64,000 nucleotides of DNA from Thelonectria olida (taxonomy: Eukaryota; Ascomycota; Sordariomycetes; Hypocreales; Nectriaceae): assembly GCA_020736575.1 (NCBI GenBank), contig JAGPYM010000095.1, positions 1 through 64,000 of the forward strand. Direction: 5' to 3'. Positions 45,331 to 57,499 of this stretch are shown here, piece after piece; the first letter of the stretch is position 1; each line of letters starts with the position of its first letter. The notes beneath the pieces are model-generated. The model worked only from the letters and a program-made list of their open reading frames with translations, was not told where the DNA came from and did not search any database. Position numbers and translations under genes: made by a program.

Positions 45331-45757
45331 ATGGTCGCGTCGCGAAGTTGAGATGTAAGAGCGGGGTTGACGGGAAATTGTCAGAACTTTTTCACACCAC
45401 TATAGCTCAGCCCCACCTTTTAGTAGATTTTAACGTTCCAGATTCTAGCTTAGCACGTCCTGTGCCCCAATAGGGGACTCTATGGGCCTCACGCCTCCCA
45501 GACGAAAAATATCCATACATACATACTTACACTTTCTAGGCAGTGTACCATAGTCTAGTTACTGCGTTGCTACTGAATTCGTTCAATAGCGAGTCAAGTG
45601 GGTCCCCTATTTCCCAGTGCAGCCGCAATAGCAGTCGGGCCAGTGAGCGTGTATCCCGCTAGTGTAGGCCTACGTTACCAAAAGTATACAAAGCCATGGA
45701 GCCCCCAGCTGCTCAAACACCTTTCCTTCTCCCGAACCATATCATATAATACGAATT

Positions 45758-45950
45758 ATGTCCGCGGCGGAAAACATGGACGTAAGCCGCGCTGATGAAG
45801 TAGTCAATTAGGATGGTGAGGAGCCTCCCGATCCCGACGGCGATATCCCAATGACTGAAGATAACAACCCCGTGCCACCAGCCCATGTGATGAGTATTAA
45901 CGCTGAAGCAACCCCCCGGCCCATTGCGGTTTATTATATAATATCTGGAA
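45758..45950 (+). pseudogene. Acidic coding remnant, possibly transposon Gag N-terminus
   Basis: From ATG 45758 the frame reads MSAAENMDVSRADEVVN, TAG, DGEEPPDPDGDIPMTEDNNP, VPPAHVMSINAEATPRPIAV, then dissolves. One stop (a C-to-T from CAG would explain it) interrupts otherwise protein-like acidic sequence. The style resembles the N-terminal tail of LTR-element Gag proteins, but this is a guess. Confidence 0.35.
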
Positions 45951-46047
45951 GGCTCTCACTGGCAGTGCTCAAATTTATCCTGCTGACCCTGGATTTATTA
46001 TTATCAAAAGCTCATCAGTCGAGTGTCGCCTTCCACAGGAAATTCAT

Positions 46048-46860
46048 TCACCGCTTTGATTCATAAAAGGCCAGAAACGCGCTCAGTACCGCCTGGAGAA
46101 GCTGACACATCGCATCAATGAACGAAGTGAGCTTGCCACACATCCGAGATCCCACAATCAAGAGTACCGAGCTCCCAACAATTGACAGAATCCCCAACGA
46201 AAAGACGTAGACCCGCCCCCATCTAGATGTTAAAACGCGATAAGGGTTGTGATAATGAGAGTCCCCGCGAGAAATGAGATAAATAATTAGGAGCATGACT
46301 ATGTGCAACAAGAGAAACACGACACCGACGAAAATCGTAGCCCTATATCGTCCATACGCAACCGGGACCACAGATCCGTTCTCGGACGCGAGGGCAACGA
46401 CACAACCAACAATCGGGAAAACCATGTCCGCGATCATTTGTCCCGCTGCTGCAGCCGAATTCAGTTCGTCTCCGAAGATCTGCAGCAGGCCCATCATAGC
46501 GCCGGGCCGGAAGCCGAAGAGAACCACCCAGGCAATGACGTGAAAGTTGTGTTTGGTGTAGGTATCCTCGTCCTGCTTGAATAAGGTCGCCGCCAGGATC
46601 GGAGTTATCACAGACGCGATAACGTCAATGACTGTCTGCTTGTAGACTCCATGCTTAAATAGCTCCTCTTGCTCGGCCTTTTTGATGAGCGAGATAAAGT
46701 TCAGAGCGCCAGCAACGGCCGCGAGAAAGATGGTAAGGACAAAGAAGCCTACGAAAGCTCCTTTAGAAGTGATGACGGAGTCAGGAGTAGATCCGCAGGT
46801 GCCATCGCCGTCGATGAACCAGTTTCCTGGACGATCTTGCGTGTAACGGGAAACCAGCAT
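46048..46860 (-). CDS. Seven-transmembrane protein of unknown function
   Basis: Intronless 270-residue protein from ATG 46860. A short polar N-terminus with two tryptophan/aspartate-rich patches (NWFIDGDGTCGS) precedes about seven hydrophobic segments: GAFVGFFVLTIFLAAVAGAL; TVIDVIASVITPILAATLF; FHVIAWVVLFGFRPGAMMG; GQMIADMVFPIVGCVVALA; TIFVGVVFLLLHIVMLLIIY; VYVFSLGILSIVGSSVLLIV; DAMCQLLQAVLSAFLAFY. It ends with a short basic tail (ESKR). The composition is clean with no sign of RIP even though it sits between transposon remnants. I do not recognise the family; it could be a receptor-like or pore protein typical of ascomycete-only families. Confidence 0.75.
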   Translation of the reverse strand: MLVSRYTQDRPGNWFIDGDGTCGSTPDSVITSKGAFVGFFVLTIFLAAVAGALNFISLIKKAEQEELFKHGVYKQTVIDVIASVITPILAATLFKQDEDTYTKHNFHVIAWVVLFGFRPGAMMGLLQIFGDELNSAAAAGQMIADMVFPIVGCVVALASENGSVVPVAYGRYRATIFVGVVFLLLHIVMLLIIYLISRGDSHYHNPYRVLTSRWGRVYVFSLGILSIVGSSVLLIVGSRMCGKLTSFIDAMCQLLQAVLSAFLAFYESKR

Positions 46861-47796
46861 AGTGTCTCAGCAAGACTCGATCGAAATTGACCTAACGCTG
46901 GTAAGTAGATTGGTGTCTGCCGTTCTTAGTAATTGAAAAGTGGTGGTATAATTGAATGCAACCTACTATAGGAGTGCGCGATAGAAAATCCGAGCGGTTG
47001 AACATAACTTACTCCCTTACAATAAAACCCCACAACGCAGAGCATGGACTTTATATACAAGTAATCCACAGCCTGGCCAATATAGATATCTGGAATTCAT
47101 GCGAATCGGTTCTGGAAAACGAGGTGACAAGGTACAAGTCATACCACTCCAGCCGCATCGTGTGATAGGTCGTGGTGCTGCTGAATGGTTGATAGTGGCG
47201 CTGAACGCCAAAGTAAGCCACCTTCAGCTCTGACTGGTTCGTTATTTTTCAGCTGGATTGTTGCCTTATCGCGCGGAACTGGTGGTGGTCTACGACCACT
47301 TCGAGGTGGACTGTCTCATGCTCAGCCCATACTCAGACCACCTTTGTTTGTTGGGCTGCCCTTAACTCGTGGCTCAGATTACATGCCATTCCGGGCACAT
47401 ATCAGGCAACTTTCAGGCCAGCACTCATTCAGGGCGGCTGTTCCCCCGTTCGACTTATCCGGTAGTCGCATCAGCCACATTTCCGTTCTGGGCATGGTAG
47501 TTGACGCCTTACTCATGCGTGCGCTAATCGCAACGCACTTTATTCGAATTGGTCTTCTGCGGACCAGCCCGATGTTAGAATATCAGGATGAGGCTGCCGT
47601 GATGGCCATCAACAGCCCAGAATGGCGTCTGACGTCGTGTGTTTATGGACTGAGACTGGCCATTCTTCACGCGAATGCCTTCCTGAACCCTCCATGGAGG
47701 TGATGAAACTGTATATTTGAGTACGGATGACCGCTGCTGCCTCACTCAGGTCAGCTCGCAAGGCATTGGATGTCAACCAAGAAAAAAAGACGCACA
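46861..47796. other. Intergenic, shared promoter region
   Basis: Lies between two divergently transcribed membrane-protein genes. A 172-residue plus frame (47185-47703) has no recognisable domain, no signal and no splice logic; I treat it as unproven. Confidence 0.35.
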
Positions 47797-48631
47797 ATGA
47801 CCATCAAGACCAAAGCAAAGTGTTTCGTTCTTCTGTCTCTTATTACTAGCATTGTTTCGCGTACGTATACTGCCCGATTTACGTCGCTTTGGGCGTCGCA
47901 GCCTCGCTGACTGATACTTTTCGTCCGAAGTTCCGTCTCCCGGCAAGCCTTTGTTGGCCGCACTACCAGTGCTATCCCGATCACTCACCTCTCGAGCTAT
48001 CAACCTCACTGCGGCCTAGCCATCTGACTGTCCCCTGGCCGGCACCGGCGGAGCCGATCCCCCCAATGAGTGCTGCCTGCTGCAAGGCAAGTCTTGGCAC
48101 TGGTGTAGTGGGTCTTGGCCGAACATCGTCAACTGCTACAGCTTAGACGACCAGAACGACTGCTGCGACGATGGCTCCGTGTGTGACACGGGCCTTGGCT
48201 GTTGCGGGGAAACGTGCTGTACCAGTGCGAGCTCGACCACGATCTGCGAGGACGGCAGCGTTTGCAAGAATGGCGTAGGATGCTGTGATGAAACATGCTG
48301 TCACGGCGAGTCAGTGGACTCTCCCACAGCAGGAGGCGGAAGTGGCACGACGGCCAGGACTGCGACTGCCACTGGAGATACTTATACTTCATCATCCGAA
48401 ACTAGCACAAGCGGCACAGGCACAGGAGACCCATCAATTCACCTTGGTACTGGCGCGATTGCGGGTATAGCCATCGGAGGTCTGGTTGTTCTGATTGCAT
48501 TGGTTGCCTGTTGTGCTTGTGCTTGTCTTCGTTCGACCAAGCAGCAACAGGAGGTACAGCAGGTACACGAGCCCGAATATCTCGGGTATGTTGATGAGAC
48601 AACAACCACAAGGCACCACATATTTGGATAA
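47797..48631 (+). CDS. Cysteine-rich single-pass membrane protein
   Basis: Exons 47797-47860, 47931-47968 and 48020-48631 give 237 residues. Exon 1 encodes a signal peptide (MTIKTKAKCFVLLSLITSIVS). Joining exon 2 to 3 with a 51-bp intron (GTGCTA...CCTAG) removes an in-frame TAG that would otherwise interrupt the frame at 48017. The ectodomain has paired-cysteine modules: NECCLLQGKSWHWCSG, then DQNDCCDDGSVCDTGLGCCG, ETCC, and TICEDGSVCKNGVGCCDETC, a duplicated CxDGSVCxxGxGCCxETCC unit. A Ser/Thr/Gly-rich stalk follows, then the helix AIAGIAIGGLVVLIALVACC and a short cytosolic tail (STKQQQEVQQVHEPEYLGYV). This layout is common for fungal cell-surface proteins of unknown role. An in-frame ATG at 47770 is an alternative start. 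If intron 2 is not real, the gene would be a one-stop pseudogene. Confidence 0.7.
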
Positions 48632-49830
48632 TGTATTTATTTCACAGAATCTCAAATCGCAGATTGTTTATGCTTTGGTAGTTGTCCATTGACTGGAAGT
48701 CGGTGATAAGAGTATGCCGATGATAGTAGAGGCAATGTTGTGCGTGAATTGGGACGCAAGTTCACCCCCGAGCCCTTGCCCATCCTCGATTATTTTAGAC
48801 GGCGGAGAGATGTCTCTAAGTATATGGTAATTTAGGCTGACCGAGGTGAGTTAGTCACTTCTCAGCATACTTAGATCCTAGACTGCTTTGTGAGCTTATG
48901 GTGTTTTAGAATTGGAGAATACTCGGCCCGCTCCGCAACGACAGCGAGCGGAGAACGCCAGCCCATCGGAGGGCGCCGCCTCATAGACGACGCCCTACCC
49001 TAGCCCAAAAACGTTATTTCAATGATTTCTGAAAGTTTTGATAACGCGAGGGGAGGGATGAGAGACGACAAAGACAAGCGGGTTGCCTCTTGGCCGTGTC
49101 TCGTAGCCGGGGCTGGGCACGTCGCCCGCATGACCCCCGCCGAGCGATGCGACATTATAGTGTTCACGGGGAAGCCATCCGCGATGGATCTAAGGGGTTT
49201 GCCTCATCCCTGGCGAGCTTGGTCTTTTGAAACTATCCTCCATACAGGCCTTTTGCTTCGCTGGTGCGCTGGGACTTGCCAAGGGGCAGTAGGTCCGATG
49301 CCAAGATGAGCTCCCTCCGATCCCGACTGTGAGGACCCGAAGGTCTTTCGTAAGGATAAGCTAGCATGTGTTGTCTTAGCAATCAAGGGATACCCTAGGC
49401 TTTGTTCGGGTTCCGATCAAGGGGCAAGGGAGTCGACGACCGTTTGACCCGAGCACCAAACCAGGGCAGCGTCTAAGTCTATGGCGTACCACTTTGCGAG
49501 CTAGATGTTTGTCAGACCTGGAGACTCCCTCTGTCACATAATTGGGTTATTGAAGATGACCTGATCTGCTGCAGCGGAACCTGGAAGTAGCTTACAGCTC
49601 TCGCTACGGCCTGAGTTGTTAGTGAATGCCATTGGTCTTTAATAAAGCCAGAGCTAAAGTGGCGAATCAAACGAAGCCTTAGCTGAACAGCCACTCAAGC
49701 CACTCGACCCACCATCGTTAGTTACATCGTGACCAGAAAATGGCTCGATTCTCGAGAATAATAGCAATAATCTCTATTTAACTGACTTAGGATGGACCTG
49801 GCATTTGCGAGCGTTGTTTACGGATCTACT
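48632..49830. other. Intergenic to the edge of AT-rich block 2
   Basis: Ordinary composition, no gene recognised. A short inverted G/C-rich passage (CTCGGCCCGCTCCGC... GGAGGGCGCCGCC) occurs at 48,920-48,990. The transition to AT-rich DNA is at ~49,830. Confidence 0.35.
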
Positions 49831-50030
49831 GGGTTACAATTTTAATAGAACTATTATTTAGTAAAGTTTTTATTAATTAACGGCACACAATATAAGCCCT
49901 TTTAAGATGCATCACGTGGGGCATAATGTTTAGGTACATTTAGAGAAGGAAGTTAAGCTATTTGTCCAGCTGAACCTACTTATATATAGGAATATATATA
50001 TGCACCCAATGGCTATATATATCCCTAGGG

Positions 50031-50119
50031 ACTTTTTACACTCTTTATACTCTTTACACTTTTTACACTTATTATACTTTTTATACTCTTTATACTTTTT
50101 ATACTTTTTATACTTTTTT
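50031..50119 (+). repeat. Minisatellite of ACTCTTTAT/ACTTTTTAT units
   Basis: About nine head-to-tail 9-10-bp units (CTCTTTATA, CTTTTTATA and TTTACAC variants) just inside the boundary of AT-rich block 2. Confidence 0.8.
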
Positions 50120-50411
50120 AAGTAAAAGAATAAGTTGGGGCTATTATAAATATAGCTTTATAAAATAGATATAACTATTAAAAAGATTCTTATTAATAGT
50201 AGAAATTTAAGGATTATAATATATTACTTATTAAAACTGTAAAAGCTAGAGCTATAATAGAAAATGGAAGTTAGAAGCTTTAGGAGCAGATGGAAGAATA
50301 GGGAGTAAAAATATTTAAATTCTAATTAAATATTTAGAATTAGTAAATTAAGGCAGTTATAAAAATATAAAAAAGGTTCTAATTAGTTAAATATTTATTA
50401 TAAATATTAAT

Positions 50412-50649
50412 TATAAGGGGCTGGACCTAAGTAGTTATAATAGAGGGTAGCCTAAAGATTAAGTATTTAAAGCTAGAGAGAAAAAAAGAAAAGAGTCTTC
50501 CCTTATAATAGGCTTATTATAAGGTTTATATAGCCTTACTACTAGACTGCCTTAGCTTACTTTTAGCCCAGTTTTTAGCTTATTTCTAATTATTATATGT
50601 TTTAAGTTTTATAATAGTAGCTTGGAATAATTATTAGGCTATACTTATA
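50412..50649 (-). repeat. 3' LTR of the gypsy-like element
   Basis: 238 bp; shares GGGGCTGGACCTAAG, TTTTAGCCCAGTTTTTAGCT and TAATTATTAGGCTAT with the right LTR, and its ends with the LTR at 61,308. The least mutated of the pair. Confidence 0.75.
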
Positions 50650-53600
50650 ATAGTACCCCCCCCCCTTTAAAGTAATAATACTAATAAATTGTTATATCCT
50701 TTTAAACCCTAAAAAGCAATTACTACTAATTATACTCCTACTTAGCTTAACTAATAGTAATCTTATACTTATTATTATTTCTTTTTTAATATATTTCTAT
50801 TTATAGCCTTATTATTTTTCTATTATATTATTTTTAATAAGTTACTATTAATATTATATAATAGTAAATATAAATACTACTTATTATATAACTATTATAT
50901 TTAACTACTATTTATTATTTATTTTAATTAATTATATAACTATTTACTAGTATAATTATTAATAAATTATAATTTTATTACTATTAGGCGCGTTTAATTA
51001 TATAATTATTTATTTAGCTTTAATTATATTATTTATTTAATTATAAATAGTTTTATATATAAATAACTATTATTATAAATAGCTTATTAATACTCTTATT
51101 TATAAGTAATTTAGCTACTTATAAATATACCTCTTATATACTATTTTATATTAGTTTCTTTTTTTTTAATAACTACCTTTTTACTTATAAGTCTATTATT
51201 ACTTTATTAGTTTTTAAGTATTACTACTATTTACTTATTAGTAACTAGCTATTAGCTTTTAAATAGCTATTTTTTTATTTTACTTTTTACTTTTATTTTT
51301 ACTTTTATTTTTTACTATTATTATATAAGTTTATAATACCTTTTAACTAGGCTATTACTAATTTATTAAAAGTTAATTATATTTTTTATTTTAAATATAC
51401 TATTAATTAGCTTTCTAATTAAATTATTATAATTAAAAAAAAGTAAGTTTTAAAAAAGCCTATTACTTATTATAATATTTATACTAATTATAAGTTTATT
51501 ATAATTATATAACTAAGTAATAGCTAACTTTTTAATAGCTAAGTTAGCTAAATATTAATATTATAAAAAGAATAGTAAGCTTTATAACCCTATATATCTT
51601 TTAGTAATTTTATTAAAATTTTATTAACTTTTTTTAACTCTTTATAAGTATATTCCTACTTTTTAAGCTTTTATTAAACTCTATTATAAATTTATTTAAA
51701 ATATAACTAAAAAGTACCTAGCTAATAAAATAAGATTATTAATATTTAACTACTTATTTACTATTAACTTATTAGCTAGAAGGTTTATTAAGCTATTATT
51801 ATAAACTATTATACCTTTTATAAAATTAAATATAATAATAAGTTTAAATATATTTATATTACTACTAATACTCTTACTACTATTAAGTAATATAATACTT
51901 ATAATATTATTAAAACCTAATAGCTTATTACTATTAAAACTTTATATATACTAATTAATATTAGTAACTCTTTTTACTTTCTTATTATAAAAACTCCCCT
52001 ATTCTTTTATAAATAAGCTGCTTTTTTACTACTTACTCTTTTTAATTATATTAGCCCTAAGGTATTTAATTCTTATTTTATAATAATTAAAAAGAATAAG
52101 TTTAATACTAGCTTAAAAGCTAAAAATACTACTTTCTAATTATATTATATTTACTAGTTTCTATTCTTTTTTATTTTTATTATTTATAATTAAATATTAG
52201 CTTTATAATTTAAAATAGTTCGGGCCCTCCTTAAAGTAAATAACTTTTATAATAAATTTACTACTTTTCTATTACCTTTTACTATTTATTACTCTATTTA
52301 TTATAATATAATTTCTTATTATTACTTTTAAATCTTTCTATTTATATACTTATTAAATAGTCTATTATTACTAGCTATTAGTTTATAATATTATTTAAAG
52401 TAATTTAAAGCAGTTATTTCCTTAAAGTTAGCTAATAGTTTTTATATTAAAACTGCATTTTTAAACTATTTAATAAGGACTTTATAATAGTACTTATAAT
52501 TTTACTTTTATTATTTAATATATAAGATTTCTTATACTTTCTATTTATTTAAGCTATTAACTTATATTAATAGGGGTTAAAAGTTATTACTTTATTAGTT
52601 TAGTAAGGGGTCTTATAATACCCTTTTAAAAAAGTTAATATAAAATTATAAGAATATTATATTAAGTATATTTAATTAAGTTATATATTTACTAAATTAT
52701 ATATATAATTATATATATATAATATACCTAGTTTAACTTTTTAAAAGGTTATTTTAAATTAATATTTATAAAATTTAACTAGATTTTATTTTTAATTTTA
52801 AACTGTTTAATAGGATATTATTATTAGTTTATTATATTTTACTAGTATTATTAAATAGTAGCTATATTTATTTAAATACATTTAATAACCTTTTAAATTT
52901 ATTTAATTAGGGCTTTTATTATAGCTTTATTACTATTTTATAAAGTAAATTTTTTAATCTTTTTTATTAGAAAGAAGTAAATATAATAGCTATATTTTAA
53001 AAAAAAGAGGCTTATACTTATTATTAAATAGTTATAATTATTTAATAATAGTTAAATAGTAAAAAGTAATTTTCCCTAATTTAACTAAGTAAAATATATA
53101 TAAGCTTAAAAGTAGGTTTAAACTTTCTAATTAATATATTTAAGTTTTTTATTAATTTATAAGTATTATATTATATTAAGCTTTTATATAATTTTAATAA
53201 AATAGTAAAAAGTTTTTTAAAAGTATTCTATTTAATTAGACTTATAATTACTTATAATTAATTAAAATATATTATAAAACTAATAATAGCCGCTAAGAAA
53301 TTACTATATATATATTATAATATTTATTATTTTTATAACTTTTAAAATAACAGCTTATATTAGCTAGTTTTTAATAACTTAAAAGAATTAGGTGCTATTT
53401 TTACTTATTAATAGAAGCTTTATAATAAAGTTTATAACTAGGTTATAATAAGCTTACTTTAAAATTAATAGTAGCTTAAAGAGTTCTCTTTTAATTTGCT
53501 TTTAAATAGTTAAATAATTATAAATATAATAGTTTTATATAAAATAGCAAATTAGCTATAAAATTCCTAACTAATAGAACCTTCTTCTAATTATAATAAG

Positions 53601-56600
53601 CATTCCATTTCTATTAAAATGCTTCCTATTATAAAGTTATATTTAATTTAAATTATATAAGTTTATAATAAGTTTTTTACTTTTTATTAAGTTCTTTTAA
53701 ACTATTTCCCCTAGAAATTTATAGTTACTTTTAGTATAAGAGTTAGCCTTTTTTATTTATATTATATTTTACAATTTATATTTATAAGTATAGTTTAGCT
53801 AAAAAGTGGCAATCTTATTACCTTACTATTATAATTGCATTTTAATAAGTATTATTTTTTTTTACTATTTTCTCTTATAATTCTTTTAGTTTAATATTTT
53901 CTATAAATACTTTAGTTATAAGTAGTATAGTTTTAATAACTTTATACTTTTAAAGTAATTTAAATAATATATAGCTAGAAATTAGCTAAATAATATAATT
54001 TTTCTTTTAGTTATTATTTACTTCTAATAGCTAATTTTACTTATAATAACTTAGTATATTTAATATTATAATTTTATAATTTAAATAGTATTTTAATTAG
54101 AAGTTATATTATATTAATTTCCCTATTTAATAAGCTTATTATTTTATAAGCTTTTACTTTTATATAAAGTATTTTAAGTTCTTATAATTAAAAATAATTA
54201 TAAAAGACTTATAACTAACTAATATTAAGCTTTATTTTTTAAATAGTTTATTACTATTAGTATTTTCTTATTATAAATTAAATAGTTATATTTTACTAGA
54301 GTTAACTATTATATATAAAATATAATAGAATAGTATTATTTTTATAAGTCTTTTTATATTAAAACTCCCCTTAAAATATAATTTAAATAGTTTAATTTAA
54401 TTTAAATCTTTTAAATCTCTTTCTATTTAATACAAATAAAAACTATATAAAAATAGTATTTTAACTTTTAAAATACTATTTGCTTACTATATTTTTATAT
54501 AAAATCTACTTTCTTTTTATTAGATATATTAATAGAAATACAACTTTTAAAAAGCTTAAAATAAATATTTAATAGTAGTTTATAAAGCTAATAAAACTTT
54601 AAACTCCTTTTACTATTATTAATACTACTTATTTATAAATAGCTTATTACTTTTTAAAATTATAAGCTACTCTTACTTTTACTCTTATAATAATCCTAAA
54701 GTATTTAACTTTTTAAATTATAAACTTATACTTTTTAAAATTTAAAATAAGCCCTACTATTTAAAAAGTATTAAAAACTTATTAAACTTTTATTATATAG
54801 TCCTTTTAAAAGCTAAATATATAAATAAGTATATTATTTATATAAGCTATTATAAATAGTTTAAATACTATTAAAAAATACTATTAATATACTATTAAAA
54901 TATAATAAAAGTGCTATTAAATTTAAAAGGGCATATTAGCTACTTAAATAAATTAAACTTTATTTAAAAAGTAGTTTAGGCCTTATAGTTTTTAGCAATT
55001 TAAAGCTTATAAAAAGTAGTAATTATATTTAATTTAATAAACTAATAGGTTTTTATTAAATTATAAAAGGTTTTAATAATTAGTAAAAGTAAGTAATAGT
55101 TTTATTATATAATTATATTAAAAGTGTAATAGTTATAATAAAATTATAGTTTCCCTTTTAGTTTTTTTATAAATAGTACTAGAGCTATTATAAGTAAGTA
55201 CCTAGTTTATATAAAACCCTAATTAAATAGATTAAAAAGGACCTTTTATAATACTAGCAACTTTTTTTAAAATATAATATAAAATAGCCCTTATAATAGG
55301 GCTAGCTTATTATTATATTTATTTTTAACTAAATTAATTTTATAATTACTATTAGGTTAATAGAGAGAAAGCTATATAGCTTTTATAAGTAAGAAAAGGT
55401 AAGAGTAGTTTCTTAAAATATCTTTTAAAATTTAGTTTTTTACTTATATTAGCTCTTTCTTTTTAAAGGCCTTTTTAATATTAGTAAGGCTAATAGTATA
55501 AACTTTATATTTTATAAAGCTTTTATATTTTTATATTATTTTAGCCCACTTATATAGCCTTATAAAAATTAAAACTAATATAAGCTTAATAGTTTAAATT
55601 ATTTTAATTTAAGCGGGCTTTTCTTTTAATACTAGGGTTATTATTATTTTTATAAGGCTATAATATATTTATTTTACTTTTATATTATATATTATCTAAT
55701 TAGCCTCTAGCTAAAGCTTATTTAAAAATAAACTTCCTTTTAGCCTTTTTATTAAATAAGTATATAAAAGTTATTTAAAGCTATTAATATTTACTATTAA
55801 AATTATAACTCCTTTTAATATTTCCTTTATAAGCTTATTAATAAAACTATAAAATTATAATATTTTTTTAATATAAATAAAAAATAAAAGTTATAAGTAA
55901 AATTAAAATTAATTAAAATATATATATTATAACTACTATTTATAAGTATTTAATAAAACTTTCTACTAACTTATATATTAATTTCTACTAGCTTATTAAA
56001 TATTTACTTTTTTAACTTTTTCTATTTTTAATATTTTACTTTAATAAGCTTTAAAATCTAATTTTATTTTATAACTACTTATTTTTCTAATTCTTTTAAT
56101 TACTACTATTATTACTAAATACTAATAAGGTTTTTAATAACTCTTTTATAACTATTACTATTTTAACTTTATACTTCTTATAATAGTACTAATAGTAAGT
56201 AAGTTTAAAGTATTTAATAATAAAATAGCCCTTTTAATTATATTTATAATATTTATAAAAGGGTTATATTATTATAACTAATAGAGCTAAAATAGCTAAG
56301 CTATTATACCTTTTTATATTTATTTAATTAACTTTTATTATTAATATATTTCTATTTTAATTTTAGCTGCCCTTTTAATTATTACTACTTTCTTTTACTA
56401 ACCTTTTAATAATATTATTAAAAGTAAAATATACCTTTTTAATCTTTTAAGTAACTTTACTTATAAATGCAATCTATTTATAATAATAAGGGAGTAATTT
56501 TATAATAGTTAAATTAAAAGTTAGCTTTTTATTAAAAGCTTCTTTTAAAAAGGTAATTTTTATATTATTTTCCTATTTAACTCCTCTTACTTTTAATAGG

Positions 56601-57252
56601 GTTTATTTAAATTTTAATAGAAAGAAAGTAAAAAATATATTTTTATTTTATTAAATATTATATAATAAGGCTATTATATATTTTTAAAAGTTACTATTAA
56701 AATAGGTTTAATTAAAGTAAGTTATAAAATTACTAGGCTTAAAAAGGCCCCTATTTCTTTTAATAATATAATAAATAGCTACTACTTACTAGAGTTTAAT
56801 ATTAAAATATAAATTAATAAAATAAAATATTTTAAAGTTTAAAGTATTATTAAGCTACCTATTTAATATAAGTTTATTATATATTTATTATAATTATATA
56901 AAGTATTTAAAATAAATATTAAAAAATTTAAATAAGTTTAAAATAGCTTTATACCTTATAAATATAAGCGGAGCTAGTACTATTTTAAGGGCTATTTTTA
57001 AGGCAGTTTTAAAAGGTATAATATAAAGGGTTTCTAATAGGCTTTTAACTAGTTTAAAGCGCTTATAAAACTTAGCTAATTACTTTTATATAAGGCTATA
57101 AGTAATTAAAATTAACTTATAAGCGCTTTAAATAATAGTTTTAATAATTTAGGAATTAAATATATATAGCTATTTCTCTATTATATTATATATATAACTT
57201 TCTTACTATAATGTTATTTATAATAAGGGAAGTAAAGTTAAACTTTAAATAA

Positions 57253-57489
57253 TATAAGGGGCTAGATTTAAATAGTTATAATAGAAAGTGGCTTAAAAAT
57301 TAAATATTTAAAGCTAAAAAGAAAAAAAAAAAGAGTTTTCCCTTTTAATAGGCTTATTATAAAGTTTATATAACTTTAATACTAAGCTATTTTAGTTTAC
57401 TTTTAGCCCAGTTTTTAGCTTATTTCTAGTTATTATATACTTTTAGTTTTATAATAGCAGCTTAAAATAATTATTAGGCTATGCTTATA
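57253..57489 (-). repeat. 5' LTR of the gypsy-like element
   Basis: 237 bp copy of 50412-50649, differing almost only by C-to-T and G-to-A (for example GGGGCTGGACCTAAG becomes GGGGCTAGATTTAAA). Confidence 0.75.
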
Positions 57490-57499
57490 ATAATATATA

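Larger units (their letters stand above)
50412..57489 (-). mobile_element. Ty3/gypsy-like LTR retrotransposon, RIP-inactivated
   Basis: Two ~238-bp LTRs in direct orientation (50412-50649 and 57253-57489) bound a 6.6-kb interior. LTR ends read TATAAG...CTTATA, the RIP form of TGTAAG...CTTACA. Next to the left LTR is a polypyrimidine run (C10 at 50656-50665), that is a polypurine tract on the minus strand, so transcription runs right to left. In keeping with this, the minus strand at ~54,845-54,800 reads AYINNILIYIFS, matching the gypsy reverse-transcriptase core YVDDILIY with both aspartates turned to asparagine. It is followed at the usual distance by KDYIIKV and upstream by MPF (54,935), as in MPFGL..APATFQ. 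Flanks TTAAT / ATAAT could be a decayed 5-bp target duplication. No open frame is left. Confidence 0.78.

Noticed and set aside
47185..47703. 172-residue plus-strand ORF
   Set aside because: Unrecognised, without signal, domain or splice logic; not enough to call a gene.
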